From: Rugamonas rubra
GTDB lineage: Bacteria; Pseudomonadota; Gammaproteobacteria; Burkholderiales; Burkholderiaceae_D
Assembly: GCF_900114705.1 (NCBI RefSeq)
Contig: NZ_FOTW01000006.1
Location: forward strand, 310,001 to 374,000
Direction of reading: 5' to 3'
Length of the DNA stretch: 64,000 nt
Each line of letters begins with the position of its first letter. Positions within the stretch are counted from its first letter, which is position 1. This document shows positions 10,181-17,566 of the stretch, piece after piece. Below the pieces are notes generated by a model that was not told the origin of the DNA, did no database searches, and was given only the letters and a program-made list of their open reading frames with translations. The translations under genes were made by a program, and so were the position numbers.

Positions 10181-10711
10181 ATGGCGCAACGCCGCTCGAA
10201 CAAACACTCCGCCGCCGACAAGACCGCCATGGCGCTGGCAGCCGTGCTGGTGGTCGCCCTGGGTGGCGCCCTTTCCTACCTGAAGCCCGTTACCGCCCTG
10301 CCCGCGCCGCTTGAGGCGAACAGCGCGGCGCAGCCAACGGCCGCGCCGCAGCCCGCGCCGACGACGGCCCGGCCGGCCGACACCAGCGGCGAGGCCGCTG
10401 CGCCAGGCAAGCGTCGCAGCAAAGAACAGGCCGCCGCCGCGCTGATGGCATTGCCCGAGTTGCGCGCCTGGTCGGCCCAGCTGGACAGGGAATCCGGCGG
10501 CAAGGTCCACGGCGCCATCATCGAGTACGACACGGCGCAGCGCACCGTGAAGGGCAAGCGCTACTACCAGTTCAGCTTCGTCGAGAACAGCGCCGAGGCC
10601 GCGCTGCGGCGCGACAGCTTCCTCGTCTCCGACAGCGACGACGAGATCCTGGTCGAGGACGTCGTCAACGACGAGCTGATCAGCCTGGCCCGCTGGCGCA
10701 AGAACCACTAG
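10181..10711 (+). CDS. Hypothetical membrane-anchored protein
   Basis: 176 residues, family not recognised. Residues about 15-34 (TAMALAAVLVVALGGALSYL) form one membrane segment or uncleaved signal anchor. A Pro/Ala/Thr-rich linker covers roughly residues 38-75, and a small folded domain follows (LPELRAWSAQLDRESGGKVHGAIIEYD, then acidic SDSDDEILVEDVVNDELISL). The topology suggests a periplasmic domain on a flexible tether. AAGG before the ATG and a promoter at 10116-10144 support a real gene. It stands alone, with convergent padR-MFS genes downstream. Confidence 0.7.
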   Translation: MAQRRSNKHSAADKTAMALAAVLVVALGGALSYLKPVTALPAPLEANSAAQPTAAPQPAPTTARPADTSGEAAAPGKRRSKEQAAAALMALPELRAWSAQLDRESGGKVHGAIIEYDTAQRTVKGKRYYQFSFVENSAEAALRRDSFLVSDSDDEILVEDVVNDELISLARWRKNH

Positions 10712-10733
10712 GCAACGCCGTCCAAGCGGACGC

Positions 10734-10769
10734 AAAAAAGCGGCGCCCCGACCTTCGTCGCGGCGCCGC
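10734..10769 (-). terminator. Terminator for the minus-strand MFS/padR operon
   Basis: Read on the minus strand, GCGGCGCC and GGCGCCGC (plus coordinates 10740-10747 and 10761-10768) form a GC-rich stem followed by six T (plus strand A-run at 10734-10739). It is about 200 bases beyond the MFS stop codon; on the plus strand there is no T-run. Confidence 0.65.
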
Positions 10770-10802
10770 CGTCACATCAAATGCCGGAACGCCGGGAACG
10801 CC

Positions 10803-10939
10803 GGGGTCAGTGCCGACATTCGGACACGAGCTGAGCCTTGCAGCCGTCGCAAACGCCGGGGTTTCAACACAGCGGCTGAGGCCGTGTCCAAATGTCGGCA
10901 CTGACCCCGCCGGCTGACCCCGCCGGCTGACCCCGCCGG
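10803..10939. repeat. Long inverted repeat with 13-bp tandem units
   Basis: GGGGTCAGTGCCGACATT (10803-10820) is perfectly complementary to AATGTCGGCACTGACCCC (10891-10908), and the pairing continues with GGACACG (10822-10828) against CGTGTCC (10883-10889). The loop is about 54 bases. The right arm runs into three tandem copies of CTGACCCCGCCGG (10901-10939). The outer GGGGTCA/TGACCCC ends match the short palindrome family elsewhere in the window. It lies between convergent gene ends. Confidence 0.85.
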
Positions 10940-10965
10940 CTGCTGCCCCCCGCAGGGTGTTGATA

Positions 10966-12207
10966 TCAGGTGGCTGCGCGCGCGGCTGGGGCCGGCGCGG
11001 CCGCTGCGCCGTTGACGCGGCCGACCCACCATACCGTGAACAAGGTCAGGCCGGCGGCGAGGTAGCCGTTGCTGCCGTAGCCGATGATGTGGCCGCTGCT
11101 GTCGCTGTGCAGGCTCATGCCGCCGATCAGGGCGCCGACGCCGCTGCCCAGCTGTTGCAGCGCGGAGTTGGCGCTGAGGAAGGCGCCGCGCTTGGCCGGA
11201 TCGGGAATCGTCGTCATCAGCGCCTGCAAGGGAATGTTGCGGCCGGCGACCGAGGTCATGAAGAAGGGGAAGAACAAGATGATCGCCAGCAGGGGCATCT
11301 GCGGCATGTGCGTCATGAACAGCATCGGCAGTATCGAGAACAGGGCCATGTAGCGGTACACCTGGTGCTTGCCGACACGGTCGGCCCAGCGGCCGATCAG
11401 CCGCGAACTGAACAAGGTGGCGCAGCCGCCGGCCAGGTAGACGTAGGTGATCTCGGCCGGCTGCACGCCGAGGTTGTTGACCAGCACCGGCGAAATGAAG
11501 GGGATAACCAGCATGCCGGTCAGCATGTTGACACCCGACAGCAGGAAGGCGCTCAGGTGGCGCGGCACGCGGAACAGGCCGATCAAATTCGGCACCACCT
11601 CGGACAGGGGCACGCGCTTGCTCAGGTGGCCGTCCAGCTTGGGCAGCACGCGGGCGGCCAGCGCCCAAATGATGAGCGAGAACACCACCAGCAGATAAAA
11701 CGGCGACTGCCAGCCGAACTTGGCCGCCAGCACCACGCCGACCGGCACGCCGGCCACGGCGGCCATGCTGAACGAGGTCATCACGATGCCGGTGGCGGCG
11801 CCGCGCCGCTGCGGCGGGATCAGGTCGCCGATGATGGCCATGACGATCGAGGCCAGCACGCCGCCGGTCAGGCCGGCGAAGGCGCGCGACCACACCAGCA
11901 GGTGGAAGGTGGGCGCCAGCGCGCAGGCGAGGTTGGACAGGTTGAACAGGAAGAACATCGTCAGCAGCAGGCGCTTGCGCGAGAAGCGGTCGATGTAGGT
12001 GGCCGCCAGCAGGCCGGACAGGCCGGCGCACCAGGCGTAGACGGAGACGGCGCCGGACACGGTGCTGGCTTCGATGTTGAAGGCGCGCATCAGCTGCGGC
12101 GCCAGCGGCATCATCACCATGAAGTCCATGACGACGGTGAACTGGGTCAGCGCGAGCAGCCACAGCAGGATGCGCTCGCGCGCCGGGGACAAGGGGACAG
12201 TGGTCAT
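10966..12207 (-). CDS. MFS transporter, DHA1 drug-efflux type
   Basis: 413 residues with twelve predicted membrane spans. The N-terminal half shows the DHA1 pattern: a first span with VVMDFMVMMPLAPQLMRAF, the loop motif DRFSRKRLLLTMF, and GVPVGVVLAAKFGWQSPF, close to antiporter motif C. It probably exports a drug or other toxic compound with proton exchange. It starts 32 bases after the padR stop, so it is the target of that regulator. No strong ribosome site precedes the ATG. Confidence 0.85.
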   Translation of the reverse strand: MTTVPLSPARERILLWLLALTQFTVVMDFMVMMPLAPQLMRAFNIEASTVSGAVSVYAWCAGLSGLLAATYIDRFSRKRLLLTMFFLFNLSNLACALAPTFHLLVWSRAFAGLTGGVLASIVMAIIGDLIPPQRRGAATGIVMTSFSMAAVAGVPVGVVLAAKFGWQSPFYLLVVFSLIIWALAARVLPKLDGHLSKRVPLSEVVPNLIGLFRVPRHLSAFLLSGVNMLTGMLVIPFISPVLVNNLGVQPAEITYVYLAGGCATLFSSRLIGRWADRVGKHQVYRYMALFSILPMLFMTHMPQMPLLAIILFFPFFMTSVAGRNIPLQALMTTIPDPAKRGAFLSANSALQQLGSGVGALIGGMSLHSDSSGHIIGYGSNGYLAAGLTLFTVWWVGRVNGAAAAPAPAARAAT

Positions 12208-12239
12208 ATTGTTATTGGTAGAGGTTGGTGAGTGAGCGC

Positions 12240-12755
12240 CTACAACTGCTCGATCTCGGCGGTGGCGCGGCGCAGGATGGCCTGGATCAGGGCCAGCTTG
12301 GCCTCGTCCGGGTTGTTCTCGCGCACTTGCTGGATCACCGCCACTTTCAACGCGTGCATGCTGCCACGCACGTCGCCGTGGCCGCCGGCCGGCTCGTTCA
12401 TGCGCGCCATGATGGCGTCGACGAACTGGCGGTTCTCGGCCAGGAAGGCCGCGCCCTCGGGCGTGATGGTGTGCAGCTTCTTGTTACCGTCCGGCGTGGC
12501 CGAGACGTGGCCCATGTCGAGCAGCATCGACAGCAGCGGGTAGATCGCGCCCGGGCTGGGGGTGTAGCTGCCGCCGGCGCGCTGCTCGAGCTCCTTGATG
12601 ATTTCATAGCCGTGGCGCGGCTTTTCGCTGATCAGCTGCAACACGATGTAGCGCATGGCGCCGGCGTCGAACATCTTCGGGCCACGGCCGCCGCCGCCGT
12701 GGTGACGACCATGCATGTGGTGGAAACGGTGGGCTGCGTGAAGAAAACGGAACAT
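12240..12755 (-). CDS. PadR-family repressor with His-rich N-terminus (YqjI-like)
   Basis: 171 residues. Residues 1-28 are rich in His and Gly (HAAHRFHHMHGRHHGGGGRG), then comes a PadR winged helix (MRYIVLQLISEKPRHGYEIIKELEQRAGGSYTPSPGAIYPLLSMLLDMGHV) and a C-terminal dimerisation helix. The His-rich head followed by this PadR core resembles E. coli YqjI, a nickel-responsive repressor, so metal sensing is plausible but unproven. The ATG at 12755 is chosen for its AAGGAG ribosome site; the frame upstream runs through the operator. It heads a two-gene operon with the MFS transporter and probably represses itself through the palindrome at 12766-12796. Confidence 0.88.
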   Translation of the reverse strand: MFRFLHAAHRFHHMHGRHHGGGGRGPKMFDAGAMRYIVLQLISEKPRHGYEIIKELEQRAGGSYTPSPGAIYPLLSMLLDMGHVSATPDGNKKLHTITPEGAAFLAENRQFVDAIMARMNEPAGGHGDVRGSMHALKVAVIQQVRENNPDEAKLALIQAILRRATAEIEQL

Positions 12756-12765
12756 GGTGAACTCC

Positions 12766-12796
12766 TTAAGATATATCGCAATAAGATATATCTTAA
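12766..12796 (-). promoter_or_regulatory. Palindromic operator and -10 region of padR-MFS
   Basis: TTAAGATATATC (12766-12777), 7 bases, GATATATCTTAA (12785-12796): perfect 12-base arms. On the minus strand TTGAAC (12817-12812), 16 bases, TAAGAT (12795-12790) forms a promoter whose -10 lies inside the operator, and the inner edge touches the ribosome site. A bound repressor would block both, fitting PadR autoregulation. Confidence 0.75.
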
Positions 12797-12910
12797 ACTG
12801 TTTTTTGCTGAGTTCAAGAAGTTTTTTTGTAACACGTATGTGTCTGAGAAATGTGTCCGAGAAAGTTCCATAATGCAAGGAAGTGGCTTGCATGTTGTAC
12901 ACTTTCCCAC

Positions 12911-13438
12911 ATGAGACCGACCGCCCCGCTATTCCGCCCACTGTCCATCGACGACGTCGACGCCTTCCGCGCGCTGCGCCTGCGCGGCATGCTGGAGAAG
13001 CCGGAAACCTTCCGCACCAGTTACGCCGAGGAGGCCGCCCTGCCCCTGATCCGCCTGCAACAACGGCTGATCCACACGCCGCACCAGCGCATGTTCGGCG
13101 CCTGGGATGGCGACACTTTGGTGGGCATGGCGGGCTTGAAGCGCGAACCGATCGCCGTGGTGCACGAGCGCGCCAACATCTGGGGCGTGTATGTGGCGCC
13201 GCAGGCGCGCGGCGCCGGCTTGGCGCGCGGGCTGATCGGCGCGGCGCTGGACTACGCGCGCACGCTGCCGGAACTGCGCCGGGTGACCTTGATGGTGAAC
13301 GTGGACAATGCGGCGGCCCGCGCCTTGTACCGCAAACTGGGTTTCACATTGGTGGCGGGAACGCTGGATGCCCAGCGGGACGAGCAGATGCAGCTGTTAC
13401 TGAGGCCTGCGGAGGCTGTAGAGGCTGCCGCAAAATAG
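12911..13438 (+). CDS. GNAT-family N-acetyltransferase
   Basis: 175 residues. The acetyl-CoA site is visible as GVYVAPQARGAGLARGLI (motif A, R/Q-x-x-G-x-G/A) and NVDNAAARALYRKLGF (motif B). It transfers acetyl groups from acetyl-CoA to an unknown amine. The ATG at 12911 gives the family-like N-terminus MRPTAPLFRPLSIDD; no ribosome site is obvious. A perfect small dyad, ATGCAAG-N7-CTTGCAT, lies at 12873-12893 just upstream. It is divergent from padR. Confidence 0.88.
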   Translation: MRPTAPLFRPLSIDDVDAFRALRLRGMLEKPETFRTSYAEEAALPLIRLQQRLIHTPHQRMFGAWDGDTLVGMAGLKREPIAVVHERANIWGVYVAPQARGAGLARGLIGAALDYARTLPELRRVTLMVNVDNAAARALYRKLGFTLVAGTLDAQRDEQMQLLLRPAEAVEAAAK

Positions 13439-13491
13439 GCGCGGCAAGCAAAGCGCCGCAACGACGTTGCGGCCCGTTGCGGCTGCCTCGC

Positions 13492-15369
13492 CTAGCTGTC
13501 GAGGTGGGAGATCAACAGGCGCCGGCTTTCCGCCTCGACACCCTTGCTGGCCTTGCGCTCCAGCACCAGCTCGGAGTTCTGCGCGTCGAGCGAAATGCCG
13601 ACCGACAAAATGTCGATCAGCAGCAGTTGCAGGATGCGCGAGATCATCGACAAGAAGGTGGTGCTGTCCTCGCTGTGGTCGACCGCCAGGCAAACGGTGG
13701 CCTTCTTGGCCAGCGGCGAGTTGCTGCTGGTGATGGCGATGACGTCGGCGCCGGCCGCGCGCGCCGCGTCGACCGCCTGCAGCAACTCGGGCAGCTTGCC
13801 GGAGTTGGAGATGGCGATCACCACGTCGCCCGCCGTCAACAGCTCGGCCGCCAGCGTGAACAAATGCGAGTCGCCGTACACCGAGGTGGGGATGCGGAAA
13901 CGGAAGAACTTGTGCTGGCCGTCCAGCGCCACCACGCGCGAATTGCCCATGGCGTAGAACTCGACCCGCTTCGACTTGGCGATCAGGGCGATGGCGCGGT
14001 CCAGCGAGCGCACGTCCAACTGGTCGCGGAATTTCAAAATCGCCGAGACGGTGTTGTCGATCACCTTGGCGCTCAGGTCGTGGGTGGAGTCGCTGATGCG
14101 CACCTGGCTGTGGCGCACCGGAATCGCGCCGGTCAGGCTGCTGGCGAACTTCAGCTTGAAGTCGGCCAGGCCGAGGAAACCGAGCGAGCGGCAGAAGCGG
14201 ATCACGGTCGGCTGGCTCACCTCGGCCATGCGGGCGATGTCGGCGATCGGCTCGTTGAGCACCAGGCGCGGCTGCTCCAGCACCAGGCTGGCGACGCGCT
14301 GCTCGGCCGGCGTCAGCTCGTGCTGCAGATGCTGCACGCGCTCCATCAGCGTGTTGGCGCCGCTGCGGCCGCGCAGGTGTTCGGACAAAATGGTCGCCAC
14401 GCCGTAGAAGGCCGGGTTGGGCGTGGTGATGACGTAGGTCGGGATCTCCGACAGATAGCTGGTGAAGCGCCCCTTTGCCTCGAAGCGCGAGCGGAACGGC
14501 GACGATGCGAACCATTCGCCCATGCGCGGCACGATGCCGCCGCCGATGAACACGCCGCCGAAGGCACCCAGGGTCACGGCCAGGTTGGCGCTGGCGCCGC
14601 CCAGCATGGCGCAGAAGCATTCCAACACTTCCAGGCACAGCGGGTCCTTGTCGCTCAGCGCGCCGGACATGATCTCCTGCGAGCTCAGGTCGCGCACCTG
14701 GCGGCCGTTGCGCTTGGCGATGGCGCGGTAGATGATTTCCATGCCGGGGCCGGAAATCAAGCGCTCGGTGGACACGTGCGACCAGGTTTGCCAGGCGTAT
14801 TGCAGGATCGAGTATTCACGCTCGTCGGCCGGCGCGAAGTTGGTGTGGCCGCCCTCGCTGCCCAGGGTGACGAAGCCGTCGACCGTGGGGATCACGCCGG
14901 ACACGCCCAGGCCGGTGCCCGGCCCCAGTACGCCGATGACGGAGTTGCTGGCCGGCGCGCCGCCGCCCACCTGCATCAGGTCGGCCGGCTTGAGGCCCGG
15001 CAGCGACATCGCCAGCGCGGTGAAGTCGTTGACCACCAGCAGGGTGTGCAGGCCGAGGGCGCGGCGCACCTCGTCGGTGGAAAATTCCCAGTCGCGGTTG
15101 GTCATGCGCACCTGGTCGCCGCTCACCGGGTTGGCCACCGCGAGGGCGGCGTGGTTCAGGGTGATGTCGGCGTGGTCGGCCAGATAGGAGCGCAATAGCG
15201 GCACGATGCCGGTGAAATCGTCGCATTTGAGCACGCGCACGGCGCGGAACTCGCCCGGCGCCGTTTGCAGCGCGAAGCGGGCGTGGGTGGCGCCAATATC
15301 GGCCAGCAGTCGCGGCCCGTCGGCAAAGGCGGTGCGGTTGAGTTTTTGGTCCACTTCAGCTTGTTTCAT
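13492..15369 (-). CDS. glk: Bifunctional glucokinase / RpiR-family regulator
   Basis: 625 residues in two parts. Residues about 15-330 are a Glk-type glucokinase with LLADIGATHARFAL (phosphate loop), GPGTGLGVSG and SEGGHTNFAP. Residues about 340-420 are an RpiR HTH (IADIARMAEVSQPTVIRFCRSLGFLGLADFK), and about 450-600 a SIS sugar-phosphate domain (AMGNSRVVALDGQ, ISNSGKLPELL). This fusion is known in Burkholderiales. The kinase makes glucose 6-phosphate; the regulator half resembles HexR, which senses KDPG. Both halves appear intact. The ATG at 15369 is preferred over an in-frame TTG at 15384; neither has a strong ribosome site. It could control the TGTAGT-type sites found near the glucan genes, which is inference. 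Confidence 0.93.
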   Translation of the reverse strand: MKQAEVDQKLNRTAFADGPRLLADIGATHARFALQTAPGEFRAVRVLKCDDFTGIVPLLRSYLADHADITLNHAALAVANPVSGDQVRMTNRDWEFSTDEVRRALGLHTLLVVNDFTALAMSLPGLKPADLMQVGGGAPASNSVIGVLGPGTGLGVSGVIPTVDGFVTLGSEGGHTNFAPADEREYSILQYAWQTWSHVSTERLISGPGMEIIYRAIAKRNGRQVRDLSSQEIMSGALSDKDPLCLEVLECFCAMLGGASANLAVTLGAFGGVFIGGGIVPRMGEWFASSPFRSRFEAKGRFTSYLSEIPTYVITTPNPAFYGVATILSEHLRGRSGANTLMERVQHLQHELTPAEQRVASLVLEQPRLVLNEPIADIARMAEVSQPTVIRFCRSLGFLGLADFKLKFASSLTGAIPVRHSQVRISDSTHDLSAKVIDNTVSAILKFRDQLDVRSLDRAIALIAKSKRVEFYAMGNSRVVALDGQHKFFRFRIPTSVYGDSHLFTLAAELLTAGDVVIAISNSGKLPELLQAVDAARAAGADVIAITSSNSPLAKKATVCLAVDHSEDSTTFLSMISRILQLLLIDILSVGISLDAQNSELVLERKASKGVEAESRRLLISHLDS

Positions 15370-15526
15370 CGTCGATTCAGTCAAAACAGATGGGCAACGG
15401 GTTTTGTTGAGAATACTTTAACGCCCCGAGAGGCGGCAAGGATAACCGAAATACGCGATGTTAAGAAGGAACTGCCTGCAAACAGTGATCGCGGCGCTAC
15501 GTCCAAGATGTCGGCGCAACTAGCAT

Positions 15527-15552
15527 AGGGTCAGACCCTAGGGTCTGACCCT
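15527..15552. repeat. Dispersed palindromic repeat, copy 2
   Basis: AGGGTCAGACCCT (15527-15539) is followed directly by AGGGTCTGACCCT (15540-15552), together one perfect palindrome with a central CCTAGG. It lies in the 257-base gap between the glk-rpiR start and the amylase-family stop; nothing else was recognised in that gap. Confidence 0.92.
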
Positions 15553-15626
15553 GACATCCGCCCGTTGATCGCCCCGCCCAAGACGTTCCCGAACAAAGCG
15601 TCGCATATCACCCTATGAAGATGCGC

Positions 15627-17264
15627 TTATTTGAGCAGGCCGAACCACGCGCCGAAGGCCGTCAGTTGCAGCACGCCGTCGACCAGCTCGCCCGGCAGCC
15701 CGTAGCCGGCCATCTTCTCGGCGCCGGCCGCCTGCGGCAGCGCCATGCTGTGCGCCGCGCCGCCCAGGTTGAACACGGCGACGATGCTGCGCTCGCCGGC
15801 CAAGTCGCGGCGCAGGGCCAGCAGCGGCTCGGGCGCGTCGAAGAAGACGATCTCGCCGCGCGTCAACTGCGGCAGCTGGCGGCGCCAGGCGATGATCTTG
15901 CGAGCGAAGGCCAGCGCCGACTCCGGGTCCTTCTCCTGCAGCGAGGCGGCCTTGGCCAGGTGCGGCGCGGCCACCGGCAGCCACGGCTTGCCGCTGGTGA
16001 AGCCGCCGGCCGGCGCCTGGTCGTCCCAGGCGATCGGCGTGCGGCAGCCGTCGCGGCCCTTGAACTCGGGCCAGAAGGTGATGCCGTACGGGTCTTGCAG
16101 CAGCTCGAAGGGCACGTCGGCCTCGCCGAAGGCCAGCTCGTCGCCCTGGTACAGGCAGGGCGTGCCCTTCAGCGACAGCTGCATCGCCAGGATCATCTTG
16201 GCGAAGGCGACCGGCGCCTCGGCGCCGCCCCAGCGGCTGGCGACGCGCTGCACGTCGTGGTTGCCGACCGACCAGGAGGCCCAGCCGCCCTTGACGCGCG
16301 CCTCGAACTGCTCGACCTGGGTGCGGATGTACTGGGCCGAGCATTGCGGCACCAGCAGGTTGAAGCTGTAGGCCAGGTGCAGCTTGTCGCCGTCGGCGGT
16401 GTACTCGGCCATGACGGCCAGCGAATCGTCGGCGCCCACTTCACCGATGGCCACGGCGCCGTACTCGTTGAGCAGGCTGCGCAGCTTTTTCAGGAAGGCC
16501 AGGTTTTCCGGCCGGCTCTTGTCGTAGACGTGGGCCTGCATGCCGTAGGGATTGACGTCGGACACGGTGGCGGTGTCGCGGTTGACGGCCGGCGGATTGC
16601 TGCGCAGCTCGGTGTCGTGGAAGTGGAAGTTGCAGGCGTCCAGGCGCACGCCGTCGACGCCGCGTTCCAGCCAGAAGCGCAGGCAGTCCAGATGGGCCTG
16701 CTGCACCTCGGGGTTGTGGAAGTTCATGTCCGGCTGGCTGACCAGGAAGTTGTGCATATAGTATTGGCGGCGCCGGCTGTCCCATTGCCACGACGAGCCG
16801 CCGAACACCGACATCCAGTTGTTCGGCGGATTGCCGTCCGGCAGGGGATCGGCCCAGACGTACCAGTCGGCCTTGGGATTGTCGCGGCTGGCGCGGCTTT
16901 CCTTGAACCAGGCGTGCTCGTCAGCGGTGTGCGACATCACCTGGTCGATCATGATCTTCAGGCCCAGGCCGTGGGCGCGGGCGACCAGCTGGTCGAAGTC
17001 GGCCAGGGTGCCGAACATCGGATCGACGTCGCAATAGTCCGACACGTCGTAGCCGAAGTCCTTCATCGGCGACTTGAAGTAGGGCGAGATCCAAACGATG
17101 TCCACGCCCAGCGAGGCGATGTAGTCCAGCTTGGCGGTGATGCCGGGCAGGTCGCCGATGCCGTCGCCGTTGGTGTCGAGGAAGCTGCGCGGATATACCT
17201 GGTAGATGATCGCGTCGCGATACCAGGTGGACTGGGCGGAGGGCTGGGGTGTTGGCATCGTCAT
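15627..17264 (-). CDS. GH13 alpha-glucosidase (subfamily 23-like)
   Basis: 545 residues without a signal peptide, so cytoplasmic. The barrel carries WYRDAIIYQVYPRSF at the start, nucleophile Asp209 (GVDGVRLDACNFHFHD), acid/base Glu275 (AIGEVGADD) and transition-state Asp337 (VGNHDVQR). The DACNFHFHD segment resembles the GH13_23 alpha-glucosidases of Halomonas and Xanthomonas, which release glucose from the ends of short maltooligosaccharides. The ATG at 17264 follows AGGA; an upstream extension is AT-rich leader. It lies downstream of glk-rpiR on the same strand order and divergent from a POT transporter, with two TGTAGT-like dyads in the shared promoter region. Confidence 0.92.
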   Translation of the reverse strand: MTMPTPQPSAQSTWYRDAIIYQVYPRSFLDTNGDGIGDLPGITAKLDYIASLGVDIVWISPYFKSPMKDFGYDVSDYCDVDPMFGTLADFDQLVARAHGLGLKIMIDQVMSHTADEHAWFKESRASRDNPKADWYVWADPLPDGNPPNNWMSVFGGSSWQWDSRRRQYYMHNFLVSQPDMNFHNPEVQQAHLDCLRFWLERGVDGVRLDACNFHFHDTELRSNPPAVNRDTATVSDVNPYGMQAHVYDKSRPENLAFLKKLRSLLNEYGAVAIGEVGADDSLAVMAEYTADGDKLHLAYSFNLLVPQCSAQYIRTQVEQFEARVKGGWASWSVGNHDVQRVASRWGGAEAPVAFAKMILAMQLSLKGTPCLYQGDELAFGEADVPFELLQDPYGITFWPEFKGRDGCRTPIAWDDQAPAGGFTSGKPWLPVAAPHLAKAASLQEKDPESALAFARKIIAWRRQLPQLTRGEIVFFDAPEPLLALRRDLAGERSIVAVFNLGGAAHSMALPQAAGAEKMAGYGLPGELVDGVLQLTAFGAWFGLLK

Positions 17265-17566
17265 ATCGTTATCCTGGGGGGAGGTGGCGCCGGCGGGCAT
17301 TTCGCCTATATTGAGTTTGTAGATAATATACATCATGAAAATGAATTTTTCAATCAGCACAGCGCCTTAGCAATACAAGCAAATACCCTTTAAAATCAAT
17401 ATGATATCAATAATTAAAGGAATCAACACCGAATAAGATAGTAGTCAAACTACACAAATATTGAACAACATGGCTTTGCCGCCCCAACTTTCATCAACGT
17501 TCCCTGCTTGCCAAGCCCTGCCGTTCCACTTAGCATCCCGAACAGTTAAAAATAAGGGGACACACA
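17265..17566. promoter_or_regulatory. AT-rich divergent promoter region, glucosidase/POT transporter
   Basis: This 302-base gap is much richer in A and T than its neighbours. It holds two 15-base dyads: TGTAGATAATATACA (17318-17332) near the glucosidase start and AGTAGTCAAACTACA (17440-17454) near the middle. Both fit the pattern TGTAGT-N3-ACTACA found at other glucan genes, the second with one outer mismatch. No further gene was recognised. Confidence 0.65.

Noticed and set aside
12883..15198. A 771-codon plus-strand frame across the GNAT and glk-rpiR genes
   Set aside because: It shares no motif with any family and overlaps two well-supported genes in other frames.
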